This document shows, piece after piece, positions 36,046-48,592 of a DNA stretch of 64,000 nt. Location: the NCBI GenBank assembly GCA_947846985.1, contig CANTUZ010000005.1, forward strand, positions 54,623,889-54,687,888. Reading direction: 5' to 3'. A program made the translations under genes and the position numbers. The DNA comes from Fratercula arctica. Taxonomy: Eukaryota > Chordata > Aves > Charadriiformes > Alcidae. A model generated the notes under the pieces. That model was given only the letters and a program-made list of their open reading frames with translations. It did no database searches and was not told the DNA's origin. Within the stretch, counting starts at the first letter, position 1. Each line of letters opens with the position of its first letter.

Positions 36046-38164
36046 GTTTTTTGTCATTCTTCAGCACTTTGTTGCAAGTAAGTAAACTTGTGGGCTAAAA
36101 GAAGCAATGTCATATACACAACACAACAAAATACATTATTTGCATCAACCACTGCTAGAGGAAACTTTGTTGGATTTATTCCTGTCCAGGAGCAAAGATT
36201 AGGTACTATGAGAGATAGTCAAAAGAAATGTCCAAAGAGTTAGAAGGAGAGATAAAGGGACAATCACTGATACCAAGTTAATTGCATAAATCAGTATGAT
36301 CAAGAACAGTCTATGTTTATTATGTGTGGTTTTAGTATGTTTTAATGTGTTTAAACTATGTTTAGTATGTTGGAAGACTTCAGGAGACACCTTTTCGTGG
36401 ATCAGGTGAAGTACAGGATCTCTTGCTTAGAAATATCCTGCTGTATTCTGTTGTTGCAGGAGGCTAAATGACTTTCATTTACTAAATCAATACTGAAGTT
36501 CCCGTATTTCTTTGTGTGTTGTACTTGAGGGATTAGGAATACCCAGTATATGCTCATGTCAAGAGACATATTGGATGAACTAAAGTCTTGCTGTTTCATA
36601 CGGCAGCTCTGCTAACCTGATCTAATGGTCCTTCCTGAGCTTTGAGTATACGTGAAGCATCTGGCTTTGCTAAGAAAATGAGGCTAAACTGTAGATCTCT
36701 GTTTATAAAGCATGAAAGCAGAGTATGGTGGGGCTAAGCTACTGCCAGAAAAGTTACTCTTTTCCTTAAGATAACCTGTCCCCTTTTCACAAAGACCCTG
36801 TGTTTGCCATTTAGATAGCACACACAAGCTATAGGTTGGAGTTTTTCAAGGGAAGAATTGGATAATTGTGTTTATTTATGTGACTGCAAGCTAAGGCAGT
36901 TCTCAGGGCCTTGCCCTTTAACTTGTCCTATCACTGTAACAGAAATAAAGAGCTGATCTAGCTCAGGTCTTTGATGGTAATCACGCGTGAGCAGTTTGGC
37001 CAAGATCTGATATTGCACTTACTGCCAGGTCACAGGGACAGAAATCTTGAGGTCTTTTATTTTCTTACATCTTACCTGTGCAACGGAAAGACAGCTTACT
37101 CAGTGCTGAACAAATGCCATGATCTGACTAAGGATTTATCCAAAATGAAAGAACAAGAGAAACGTCTTGTTTTGGACACTGGGTTGCTTTGGAGATCTTT
37201 TTTTAGGCTCTATAGTCACAGAAGTCAGCGGAAGCCCTATCACAAATTGCAGTGGTCAGGCAGTATTCAGGGTCCATCCACGTGGCATCAACCTTGCAGG
37301 AATCCTCTATGTCATTCCTATGGGGCCATCAGTCGAGGTGCTCTAGGAGGAGCCTCTTGGAGCCAGCTCCAGTTATCCCATTTCTTTTAGGGGCCAGAAC
37401 TAAATGGCCTCATTGCTGCTTCTCTCCTATGAGGAACATAAACACAACATTGGTTAAAGCAGTGACAAGTTTATGTAGAGTGCTCCGTTTTGCAGTCTCC
37501 GACAAAGACATCCAAGCAATTCCTCTGGATGGTGGCTTTGGGATACTGTGTGCCCTTTTGGCCAGAGAAGAGTCTGCTCTATCTGAAGTGCAACATGATA
37601 AAGAGGTCAGAAATAAGTAATACATTTATGCCGTTAATGCAGGGACAGGGCTTAAGTGACCACAGCTTCAACTGGAAACTCACTTTTTAACCCATGAGTT
37701 GGCATAACCATGGGAGTGGTTTGTCATTTTAACGAGATCTTTGCCGTGTGCCTGGAGAACCGGAGGGTTAACTCAGCTTTTCTTTTCAGAAGGGAACTGC
37801 ACCACCTTGGTTCGCCTACCTCTCGCCCTGCCTGGCTGGGTTTCCCATGGCTGCCAGCCCCGCTGGCCTGGGGTGGAGGACACTCGTTGGGGCTGCAGCC
37901 GTGCTGTCAGCGTGAAGCAGGGCTGCTCGCCCGAGTCCTGCTGGTGCCACACAGGGTGGGGGGAGCGACCCATCTCCTCTCCCTGCTGCATTAACGGGGG
38001 CTTTTTCCTGGGTAAAGCTTCCCTGGGGGGTAGCTGAGGGCATCCTGGGGAGGATGAGCGAGCCCTGGGAGAAGGAGGGAGATGGGGAAGACCATCCCCT
38101 TTCCCTGCTGCTGTTGCTGAAGCTGTGCCGGAGCCGTCGCTGTCGATGTGGCTCCCCAGAGTTA

Positions 38165-38177
38165 GTTGCTCAGCAAC
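38165..38177. promoter_or_regulatory. Candidate RFX-type X-box palindrome
   Basis: GTTGCTCAGCAAC is a perfect inverted repeat (GTTGCT / AGCAAC, one-base spacer). It fits the RFX X-box consensus (GTNRCC, short spacer, RGYAAC) except for one base in the left half. It lies at the edge of a GC-rich island and about 0.7 kb upstream of the possible exon at 38856. Function is inferred from the motif alone. Confidence 0.3.
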
Positions 38178-38816
38178 CAGAATCAATTAATATGCTTTGC
38201 AGAAAGTGCAGGGGAAACCCAGGCTGCTGTCAGTGAGAAGGCAGGAGGCTGAGGGTGACTCAGGATCCCACTCCCTCCTGACACCCAGTAGGTCCCACCC
38301 CATCCTCTCCAAGCCCCCCTTAGCCACTCGTTCTTTATCCCTTTCTCCTTCCCTATGATGACTTAGTGCGTGTGTCCCCAAATCCTTCAGGCAAGGCATC
38401 TCCTTGCTCAAGAACGCTCCTGTTTTGAGGGTTTTGCTTTTAGATCTAATTCATGGTTTTGGGTTATTTGTCAAGCTTTCTCTGACAATTTTCTAGAAAT
38501 TCTAATATTCATGTTCTTTGGGAAGGGGAAGCTACAGCTGCTGTTTTTTGTCAGATGGTTTTAAAGATTCTTTAGGATGAGAAGGCTTGTTTGGTAGTGC
38601 ACAGTTGAGCAGCAGTAATGAAAATGCATCATGAGTGAACTGGGAAAGTTTTTGCCTTTTCCTTTATTACAGGTAATCAGCACTGCATATATGAAACCAA
38701 AGAGGTAGTACTGATTGTTGTGAAACACATAGATAATAGAATAAATGAGGGGTTGTTTATTTTTTTTCTTCTCCTTTTCTGCATAGTAATTTCAGGGCTT
38801 CGGTAAGGTACTATTT

Positions 38817-38841
38817 TCTTCTTTTCTTTCTTTCTTTCTTT
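38817..38841. repeat. (CTTT)n short repeat / polypyrimidine tract
   Basis: Four CTTT units plus flanking TTTTCTTC. Besides being a simple repeat, it would serve as the polypyrimidine tract of the possible 3' splice site at 38855. Confidence 0.7.
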
Positions 38842-38855
38842 GATTTTCTTTGGAG

Positions 38856-39150
38856 TCCCTCTGATGACACCGCGAATCTGGGAATGAAGAACTTCTTAGA
38901 GCTGATTGGAAATGGCATTGCGGAGCTGAAACTTAACTGGAGGAAATATATCTCCTGAAGAAGAAAATATAATGCACTGTAAGGATCTGACTTCTGGTGA
39001 AAAATTCAAGCCTAGAGAAAACTTGTCCGCTTTGTTAGGAAGAATGGGTTGGACAATTTTCTTCAATTCCAAAGGATATCAGAATGCCATGCTGAGCTTA
39101 ATCTCTGCAGCATGCTCTGTGCTTCTCATCTCCTCCTGATGCACTGCATG
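38856..39150 (+). other. Possible exon with translation start and phase-0 splice donor
   Basis: A long pyrimidine tract (38817-38851) precedes an AG at 38854-38855; the exon would end at 39150 with CATG|GTAAGG, a good donor. The last 39 bases (39112-39150) form an open frame of exactly 13 codons, MLCASHLLLMHCM. The start has A at -3, and the product is hydrophobic like the beginning of a signal peptide, so the intron would be phase 0. The upstream 256 bases are interrupted in all frames and would be 5' UTR; they contain other ATGs. I cannot match the peptide to a known gene. Splice signals of this quality also occur by chance, so this is a prediction. Confidence 0.3.
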
Positions 39151-39364
39151 GTAAGGCCTTTTTCCTTCCTTTTAATAATAACCATATTTCTGTTATGGTG
39201 AGAGGTAAAAATAATAGGAAAAATCAAATGAAAATTAAAAAAATGCAGAAAGCTAACAAAAGAACGTATGTTTGTATGGTTGTTTCTAGGAGCAAGTGTC
39301 CTGATTACTGCAGCAGCTTTGTAAGATCATTTCTGCCTTTCTCCCTTGCTTCGTGACAGTGTGT

Positions 39365-39388
39365 CTGTGCGTGTGTGTGTGTTTGTGC
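39365..39388. repeat. (GT)n dinucleotide repeat, imperfect
   Basis: CTGTGCGTGTGTGTGTGTTT followed by GTGCAC: a short interrupted GT microsatellite. Confidence 0.8.
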
Positions 39389-41433
39389 ACACCTGTGCTG
39401 TCATTTGCACTTGGACTGGAGCATCAGTAGCTGTATTGTACGCATTTCCATGCTAAAGAGGATGTTTAAGAATTTGCTTTGACATTTCTCTCTCTTTTTG
39501 CCTCCCTCCATTGCCCTCCTCCTGCCTCCTCTTTCACTCGCTCTGTCTGTCTCTCTGGGGTCATGGTGCTATACCTTCCCTGCACCCTGGTCGTGCCCTG
39601 ACTGCTAGAAGGCAAAAATAGAAGGTAGAAGAAATTCTGTACCAATGTAAGAATAGTTCTGAATAAGTATTATCTGAGTAAATAAAAGCTACAGAAGGGG
39701 TTTGAATGTCTGCAAGATCTGCAGGTACAAAAGATTTACTTTATTTTGTTTCCCAAAATCAACTGCAGACTTGGATGCTGTGTTTTAGATACAGTGGGAG
39801 GCAGATCCTTTTACACATGTCAGAAAGCCAAAAAATGACCACTGTGAATTATGACAATGTTACTCTTGATGACCCAAGTCATAAAATGAGCAAACCCAGT
39901 ACGAGATGGTCTCATATCAAATAATTTTTGTCATGTATTAGCAGGGTGTTGAGAATTATTATAAATGGCTCCAGTGGATGTTGCAAGATATTTTTCATTA
40001 ACAGCTGCAATGTGCTTTCATCTTCCTGGATGAAAGGTGCTAGGGGAGTGCAAGGTGATGTTACTAAATAATTACCCGACTTACCGAGATTTAGGGTCAT
40101 TATCAGCAAATTACCAAGCAGACTGGGAATTATCTAGTGAGTGTACTGAGATGGAAGAACAGAAAGCCCGGTTTACTTGGATCTTTGTTTCAGAAATCAG
40201 GGTAGAACTAAAAGATGAAAGAGTGGTGATGTGAAATATATATATTTTCTTATGCATTCTGGTTGATCACTGAGTTTGGAAGAGGGAAAGTTGAGTGCCT
40301 CTTGAGGAGCAAACTGTGGTGAGGGCTTGGCCCCACTCTGAGGGTAGTCCTCTGCAAATCCCACTGCTTTTGATGGGGTTAGAGACGGACCAGGAGTGGG
40401 TTTGTGTGGCAGTTGTCATGGGCTGTCCAGCTGGGTGTGGAGGTGATGGGTTCCTGGCAGCAGCTGAGGGTGAGGGGGACGCGAAGAGCCAAAGCAAAAA
40501 GGCCAGACCAGGCCACACCAGGACTCATGAGTGAGAATTAAAGCTTAAAACCTAACCAAAAGGTGGAATTTTGTGGTAGCTTCCAATACATCTTCTCCTT
40601 GTACGATGAAGGACTCCATAGGACAGTTTTTAGAGAGAGAATGGTAATGCAGCTTTTTCAAATCACTGCAGTAGGAAGAGACATGATACACATTCCTGCG
40701 GTGTGACAGTTTTTCTGTAGGGTTCAGGGAACCAGCCTTGATTTTAGGAGTAAAGGTTCAAAATATGCATACATGTGCGTTGAAGTATATTTTTGGTGTA
40801 TTTTACCATCTAAAATGGTAACTAGTGACTAATGGTGACTAGTATAAGAACCAATAAGGAAAACTGAGGAAGGACAGCACAACCCTTAAATATCATGTTC
40901 CAATCTTCACTGCTGGAAGCAGCTCTTACATGTTGAAATGCTCCCCTCAGCTCTTTATGTGAGCAAGGACTGCATCCTAAATTCAAGTTTCCCATTGCAA
41001 ATCTCTCCTCACATCAGCAGTTCTATTTCAATCAATGGCACAACTCATATGAGTAAGAACTACTCATGTGAATAAATTATGAAAGGTTTTATAGGACCAG
41101 GCTCTTTGATTGTCATGGCAACAGATTTATTAGGCTTCAGGCATAATTTGTATTTCCCTTCTAAACAAAACCATTTTTCCTTTTACCCATGTGAATCCTT
41201 TTGCCTTGTAATTAGGACAAGAAAAATAGGTTAATTACATTCTTAAAGATCATGCAACTGTACAGATACATTATTAGGGAAGAATTATCAGAGTACGTGA
41301 AAGTTTACTTTTATTAGTGGTCTCCAAATCCAAGAGAAATGTATTCTTATTAGCATCATTTATTGCCTTATTTATTTTTGTTGACAGTATTAGCATTGCT
41401 ACTAGGTATTGTCAATTCCTCCGGCAACTCAAC

Positions 41434-41448
41434 AAAAAAAAAAAAAAA
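41434..41448. repeat. Poly-A run (15 A)
   Basis: Fifteen uninterrupted A in an AT-rich context, with no retroposed body recognised upstream. Confidence 0.75.
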
Positions 41449-42652
41449 TTCCGTCTTTATAATCTTATAAAATTATCCACTATTATTAGGTTCAAGGATA
41501 CTTACCAAGCTTTCTCCTACATTAAATATGTTCATTTTTGAGTTAATACATGATGTTTAGCTCTTTACTTGATCCAGGAACATATTTATCCTTAGGGTAT
41601 AGAAAACAATATGAAGTCATAATTATAATAAACTTCCTACAGAATATAGGTATATATTGAAATAGGAAGCATAAAATCATCTGGATTTTCTTTCCCTGTG
41701 CAATTTTGCGTGCTTATAAATGTCTATATTATCAGAATATACATTATATAACAAGTAACATTTCCTTCCTTGCAATTTGTAAAGAACAGTTCCTTTTCAG
41801 GACACAGTGCATAGGAATTTTTATTGCGCTAGGTTATGCATTATGGAAGAAAGAGAAATATTAGAAAAAGCAAGCACGGCATCCTTTAAAATGTATCCAG
41901 TACATTAACGCAGCAATAGGTTCGTTTGTTTCTTTTATCCCTATAATAGCAACATGTACATAACAAGAACAGCGGATTATTTTCTAAAGAGTCTGTGATC
42001 TTGAGAGAGAAGGTTTTGCACAATACAGGACATTCATTATCTTTAGCAGACATTTCTGTCAATGATTCACTGTGACTTACAACTCTTTCTTTAGTGACGT
42101 TTCTAATCATTTACTTTAAACGTTTGCACAACAGCTGTATTTGGCTTTCTCTGTCAATTCCAAAGCAAGTAAAATTAGTGCTTTCCTTTTCTTTTAAGAT
42201 GCTATTGAATAAAGGTCTGATGCTGAAAACACGTGTTTCATTTCAGTCCATTGAACTGTTTCTTTAGAATAAGCTATGTGAATTAGAGCTTGAAGCACCT
42301 GCATTATCAGGGAAGTTATACTGAACAGTGGAAATACTTTCCACACTTGCAGCAACTATTTCTAGTCAAGAAAAATGTATTTTAATGCTAGAACACATAA
42401 GCAGTTCCTGTACTTGGGCTGCCTTGAGCTGTCTTGATTCAAGATCCAGCAAAAACCTAATTTTTGAAAGGCCCACAAAAAAACCCAAAATAAAGCCAAA
42501 TCTGTCTTAAACTTTTGTTGTTTAAACACAAATAGCTGCAGAATGAATATTTATCCGACAAGAAATTTCAGTACATCAGCATCTGTGTTTTTCATAAACC
42601 AGGATAAAAAATTGCAAATGCATAAAGTTTTTTAAAAATTAAAAGCTCTAAA

Positions 42653-42672
42653 ATATATATATATATATATAT
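42653..42672. repeat. (AT)10 dinucleotide repeat
   Basis: Ten perfect AT units. A potential polymorphic microsatellite, flanked by AT-rich, enhancer-like sequence. Confidence 0.9.
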
Positions 42673-43169
42673 GGAAATACTGATTTCAAAATGACACAGC
42701 ATGCCATTTTAACATTTTTAATCAGATTTTAATTTGTTACAAGAAATTGTACTGATACCTGTTTACCTGTTTTTCTCAGTGAAAATTTGCAATATTTTTA
42801 ATTTTTTTTTATATATTTTTTTTTTTTACATGGAAACATTCTGCTGTCTATTTTTTTAGCCAGATCTGTTATAGCTGTCCCAATATTTATTGGCTCCCAC
42901 AGGTCAGCTCTTTAATTAGAAGCTCTCTGGAGGGCCATCTTTAACACTACATATTGTATAGACCCTGATGCTAAACCACAGTTTTTACCAGGTCCATGGT
43001 AGGTGTAAGATCTGACTGCAATCCCGTCCTTTAATTCTTCTTGTGTCTTCCACAAAAAACAAGCCTTCATTTTGCCGAGAGTTTCACAGATACCAGAGGA
43101 AGTAATTTCTACTGCAAAAACCTTCAAGAGGCCTTCAGAAGGCACACAGGCAAGGAGTAGAATTAATCG

Positions 43170-43308
43170 AGTATTAATATCCTTATTAAATAGATAAGGA
43201 ACTGAGGAACAAAGAAACTGCCCAAAGCTATACTGGCAAGGGAAGAGCTCGGAGTTGAACCCAAATGTCCTTATTCTCAGTTCAGCGCTGTCCCTGCAAT
43301 GTTGCTCT
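43170..43308 (+). mobile_element. MIR-like SINE (ancient amniote)
   Basis: The plus strand has the MIR order: TAGATAAGGAACTGAGGAAC (the MIR GATGAGGAAACTGAGGC core), then AAACTGCCCAAAGCTATAC (the CTTGCCCAAGGTCACAC part), then GAGCTCGGAGTTGAACCCAA (the GAGCTGGGATTCGAACCCAG part). The final GCGCTGTCCCTGCAATG fits the end of the core unit. MIRs spread before the mammal-sauropsid split or early in amniotes, so a bird copy should be old and diverged, as this one is. No intact A or B box could be judged. Confidence 0.72.
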
Positions 43309-46300
43309 TCATTTTGTTCATTTTTTTTGCTTAATGACTTGCATTTGGACTTTTAAGTTAATACTATTTGAAGTATCAAATGTGAAAGGGAATTATTGAT
43401 GCATACTTCCTTTCCAGTCTGACACAGTTGTCCTAAAAATTCTTTTTTCTCTCCCGAGCCATTCTGTTTGAATGTAACTATTAATTATGCAATGGCTTTA
43501 CTACTCGGGGGAAGTATATTTTAGATTAAACAGAAAATGACTAAATAGAAATATCCTAAACATGCCATACAGGTTCTGGGGGAGATACACGTGAATCTGT
43601 TTATGCTGTCAGGGTTTGAGGATCGCTGTGGGGGTATGTAATGGTTTTGAGGGCCCTTGGTAAGTGAATCAAATTTCAACACAGAAAAAAGTCCAGTTAA
43701 ATCATAAAATGACTGATCATTTGCTGTCTAGAATTCACACAGGTCATTACGAATCTAGCACTTGTGTGCAAAAAGACGACAGAGAGAATATGGTACCTAA
43801 CAGTGATTCTTATTAACCCCGGTATGCTGCCTCTGTCCGAAGGAATCTCTCAGCTTTTTATCCTCTTTATGAAAAAGGAAAAAATGGTTTGTACAAAAAG
43901 TACCTAGCTGTTAAAATTACATTTGAAGTTGGGGAAAAAAATCTGCCTTGGCATCTTAATACAAACCCAGGAAAATGCTGCACATGTTGAGAAGGAAAAA
44001 AAGCTTTTTGCAAATGTGCCAGAGTTTTGGAATGAGTTCTGCAGGAGAACATCCCAGAAGCTGAAGGGGTATCTGCCTCACTCTGGTTTATTTATACAGC
44101 TCCAGATAGGACACACCTCTGGATGCTGACAGGGACTGCACTTACCCAATTACCCAATGACATATGAATGCAGAAGAGTATGAAAGACTGATTAAAAGCA
44201 GTACTTTCACTGGAAACCTCATCTCACTTGTGTTTTATTCATGAGAAATGTTAAGAAGAGAACGTAAAATGCACCGTACAGCATCAAGCACATCCTTTTA
44301 TTTTTTCTGACATGAACTTTTTCCTGGCTTACTATGGAAAAGGGTTAGAAAGGAATGCCTTAGTGAGAACATACCCCATTCTAGTGAGCAATTACGTAAC
44401 TTGCTTCAAATTACTGTTCCCCAATGCACAGAGCTCAGGGCAGCCAGGGGGATCACCTGCACTCCATTTTCATCAGCAGTGATGGTGCACAGGGTCATCC
44501 CTGCCTTCCTCTGTTCTAAACTAGACCTAATGTTATCTATATATATCATAGGAGAGGTTCTGAAAGGCTTTTCCAGTTAATCTGGCAGTTTTTCCATGGA
44601 ACTTTGGATATTAGAATACATAAAACTGTTTAAGTTCAAACACATGCTGGTGTTTAAGAACTTAACATATCATATGGCCCTTAGTTCTTTTTTAAACCAG
44701 GGCGGGTAAGGGATCTAAAAATACCTTTGAGGGCCTGAGCATGGGATTTATAATATTTTTATATATATTAATAGATAAGAAAAGTAAATCAAATTATTAT
44801 AGTAGGGTAATTATTGAACCCTGACAGGTAAGGTGGGTTTTAGTTGGCTAAGAAACATTGGAGAACCACTGAAGTCTGTGAACATAAATAAAGAATTTCA
44901 TTCATGGTAAGGGCCTCAGAAACAAAAGGCCTGGAGAAAAATAGATGAGCCAAAGAGATCAGTAAGCTTTGGTGAAATAAAAGGTTGCAGAAAGGGTAAA
45001 GGATGTCTGGGACATCTCTTTATGAGAAAACAGAGTGGAGGAATGCCTGTTCCAGCTTTCAACCAAGCTAGACAGAAGAGAGTAGTGTGAGTAGAAAACA
45101 ATGTGGTGTTTGTGGATATAAATCACACCTTAATAGTTTGTTGCCAGTTTAATGAGGATAGTAATGCAGTGCATATTCTTAATTTCTGACTTCTAAAATT
45201 TTGGAACTTATAATTTTATGCGTATGTCTTTAGATATTGAAAAGCACCATTTCCTCCTCCGTGTGAAACTGTGATGTAGGACTTCACTTTGACAGATCCC
45301 AAAACCTAGCAATACTCTCTGTAAAGTGAGATGTTACTGAGCTGTGTTATGAGTACCAGAAACTTTCCTTTAAGGTAGGCAAGTCTGATGCTTGAAAACA
45401 AAACCATTTAACTTTTCGGATGAGAAAGCAGATGGCAAGACTGTTTATGAAGACCTCTGACCTGTGTGTTGTTGGAATTTCTTTTTTACTTTGGGCCTAA
45501 ACCAAAGACTGGTTGAAAGATTTTTGTTCAGCTATTCACAGCAAATGCAACTTTTCACTGACTATAGAAGCAGTACAAAATACTTAGCAGGAGAAGGTAG
45601 GATTTTTGCAGGGCTTTTAAAGCATTCTTGAAAGTGACTCTTAATGGATGACCACAATAGCCCTTAGGATAGTGTTGTTTCTGTGCTGCTGAACGTAGCA
45701 TTTGTTCTCTATCTGTCTTAATCAAAACTAGAAAACAAAGCTTTCCTTTGGAAGAATCATCCATTTCACTGATGTCATATCCATTTTTTTTGGGTTCCTT
45801 ATGTTTTCGTTCTGTAGCAAATGCTTTATGTTGCATCAAAATATTCTGGAGCTTGGCACAGCTGGATGCGTTCTCATAACACTGTTATGGAAACGTGTGA
45901 CAATCTACGTTGTACCTGCTCCTTTGGAGCCACGCTGAGATATTGTTAACTCAGTATAAAGGTAGCAGTATCTTTGCCGTGACTTTGTGTAATGCTCAGA
46001 GTATGTCGGTGTGTCATGTCACTGGGAAGATCCTGAGTGTGCAGTGTTACATACCTTGTAATGTGGTTTTAATATCATTAGCACATCAGCGCTGACTGAG
46101 GAACGCTTGGTCTCTTACTTTTGCTCCTAATTGCTGTCCCTCAGATTCTGCATCTGATCGTGTGCTTTCTAATGGAATTGTAAGGGATCACTTGTATCTT
46201 TGGGTCTAGTCGCTGTCCCCACACTGAAAACCATGCAATGGATATTTAATGCGGAAGAGCCCGCTGAGCATCTGCTCCATCCATTCATGCTCACCACAAA

Positions 46301-48499
46301 ATAGTTCCAGTTCTCCTCACTGAATTTTAGGAAGCTAGTAAAAGAGCACAAGTCACATCTGCAATGTTTCACAAGAGGAGATAGATCAAAAGCATCACTA
46401 AAGTCTTATATTCCTTTGGGGGAAAAAAAAGGCAAGTAAAGCATGCCTAAAGTTACAGAGAGAATCCTACAACAGTTTTGCTGAATCTGTCTCCAAATTA
46501 GTTTCAGTAGATTTATGAGTACATGAAGAAGGCACCCCAAATGGGCGTCACAGGGATTTTAACATCAGAAACACGAGTGCTCCCTACCTCACAGCCTGTT
46601 CCTACACCCGGCCCTTCTCTGGAGCCTCACATGGAGGTGCAGTATCTCCCTGCAGAAGTCAAGTTGCGCATGAAGAGAGAAGCAACCTTTCAGGATCCCT
46701 GCAGGTTAAGCATGGGAGTAGCACAGTGTGGATATGATGCAAATAGACAGGATCAATAAGCAATTTCCTTCCTAAAACAGAGGAGACTTCCTGACATCAG
46801 CTCTGCAAGGATAAATCACAAACATTTTTACTAAGTAACAACATGTGAATTACTACATATCTTAAGAATCTGGTGGCATGTCCTCCTTGCCTACACATCT
46901 CTAGCAGATGCGTGTACAAACACATCCTCCCTTCTCCCTTTTTGTGTCTATCCCAGTCTATGTGAATACATGTTGCTAACCCCCATGACAGTGTATCTGG
47001 GTCCCTGCTGCGTGTGTGTGAACTGAGCCTCTCACCCCTTTGGTGCATATATGCATGTCCCTCCTGCAAAGGGACACAGCTGTGGGATCCTGCCTCTCCA
47101 GGGACCTGGTCTCCCAGTCCCCTGTCTCCCAGTCTCCTGTGGCTTATGGACAACTCCTCAGCCCTCGGTGATACTGCTAAGAACAAACCCCTCAGCTGCA
47201 TAAATGATGTGTGCACAAATGATGCCTCCCGGGTGATTAAATGAAAGAGCCAGCATGGCCTCATGAGCCATGGCCATGTCTTCCTTTGTCTCTTGGTCTG
47301 TGAGCTCTGCCAGTATGATCTTGTGGGCCATATCCATCACAGATCCTTACTGCTCCTCAAGGCAAAGCCCAAGCCTTGTGCACAGGACTCAATTTTCACC
47401 CATGTGCTAGTGTGTGATGACTGCTACTGCTTTCAGAAAGATCCCACTGAAGTGCAATGAGCTGAGATGCTTTGGATAGCTGTTTGGGTAAGCAAATTGC
47501 AATCAAGTAGGACTTTTCAACTTCAGCTGACAGATTTGCTTTACACTGTGGGTGTGAAATGCAGTGCTCTGCACATGAACATGTCTACGTCCCCTGTGCT
47601 GGGGTGAGAGCTACTGTCCTCCTTGGGTTTGTAACAGCTGGTGTGAAATCTGCACTTAAGAAAGTCACCACAGCCTCGGTTCCCCACAGAGACAAATGGC
47701 TGGGCCAAAGCTGCTCTCTGCTTCACGCTTCTTTTTCTCATGCTCTGGAGGTATGAAGTCACATCCTCTTCCCTGCTTTTATAAGACGTAAAGATGCTGG
47801 GTTCTCCTGGAAATCAGGTTACAACCACTGCGTGAGTCAGCTTCCAGATCCGATCATCAGGGCTGCTGAACCTTGCTTGTGTGTCCCAAGGTGAGGATTA
47901 ATCTGCTAATGTTTGTAAAAAGCTATGTAAATGATCTGTATCACGCTGACAGGTCAAGTACTGTATTGCTCACTGGCTGCTCCTCCTGACAGTTTAAGAT
48001 ATATGCCAAACAATGTCTGCGCTTTCAGGTGGTGTTCACTGATGTAGTTTGACTGGCTTAACCCTCTCAGGATTTGGCTGTACTTCTTCTGGCTTACTGA
48101 TTGGGTGATACAACACAAATATGCAAGGCGGATGCTTTTCACGTAACCTAGAATAAAATAAATACATCGATTTATGCTTGTGCAGGACCACGAGCTCAAA
48201 GGAAACCCCTTGGATCTATTATAGCACGTGTGCAATTCAGGTCCTGAAGGACACATGGAGAGCAACAAGGGCGAGCAGAGCTCGGTGCCCTGCTGGGCTG
48301 TGGGCAAGACGCAGTGGCAGAAGCCACTTCTGCGAGCCATTGGCAAGATCTGGCCCTTCTGCACCCACAGGAGCTGCAGGTGCTCAGAATGGCTGTGAGG
48401 CTCAGCACAAGCCCCTCCGAGAGCATGAACTCAACCCAAGAGGAGGGTGCGCTTGACATCTGGGAGCCTTTTTGTCCTGTGCTTATCACATAGATTGCA
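43309..48499. other. Non-genic stretch
   Basis: No supported gene. About 46500-47470 and 48200-48480 are GC-richer. A 155-codon minus-strand frame at 46797-47264 is among the longest in the window, but its product shows no domain or composition I recognise and overlaps frames in other registers. No repeat family was recognised. Confidence 0.5.
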
Positions 48500-48592
48500 G
48501 CTATTATCAGTTATTAAGACCAGGGCCTGACAGTGGTAGATACTGTGCAAACAGTAAAAGCAACAGCCTCTTCTAGAGAATTAACTTACACA
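48500..48592 (-). mobile_element. Old amniote repeat tail, antisense
   Basis: Read on the minus strand: TGTAAGTTAATTCTCTAGAA, then ACTGTTTGCACAGTATCTAC, then CAGGCCCTGGTC and a TAATAACTGATAATA-type end. The order (TGTAAGCTCTTTGGGGCAGG, TTTGTACAGCACCTAGCAC, GGGGCCCTGGTC, AATAAT tail) is that of an old interspersed amniote repeat tail whose family name I cannot fix (SINE or LINE 3' end). The same pattern recurs in sense orientation at 56541-56666. Confidence 0.5.

Larger units (their letters stand above)
36046..38855. other. Non-genic stretch with a GC-rich island
   Basis: No supported gene. About 37770-38160 is a GC-rich island with some CpG, but by eye not dense enough for a strict CpG island. 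A near-perfect X-box palindrome sits at 38165-38177 just past it. A 139-codon frame at 36971-37390 and a 122-codon frame at 37252-37620 overlap in different frames and have no recognised domains. Confidence 0.5.
39151..43169. other. Non-genic stretch
   Basis: No supported gene. It includes a (GT)n patch, an (AT)10 repeat and AT-rich blocks (41100-41800 and 42530-42920) that have the look of noncoding regulatory DNA but no recognised repeat. Frames are under 90 codons. Confidence 0.5.

Noticed and set aside
37252..37620. 122-codon plus-strand frame beside a 139-codon frame in another register
   Set aside because: Overlapping long frames in different registers with no family likeness suggest chance.
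37773..38186. 137-codon minus-strand frame in the GC-rich island
   Set aside because: The composition (proline, serine, glycine) follows from the GC-rich DNA, and several frames are open together.
46797..47264. 155-codon minus-strand open frame
   Set aside because: No recognisable domain, other frames open in the same GC-richer patch, and no splice or promoter context. Probably chance.
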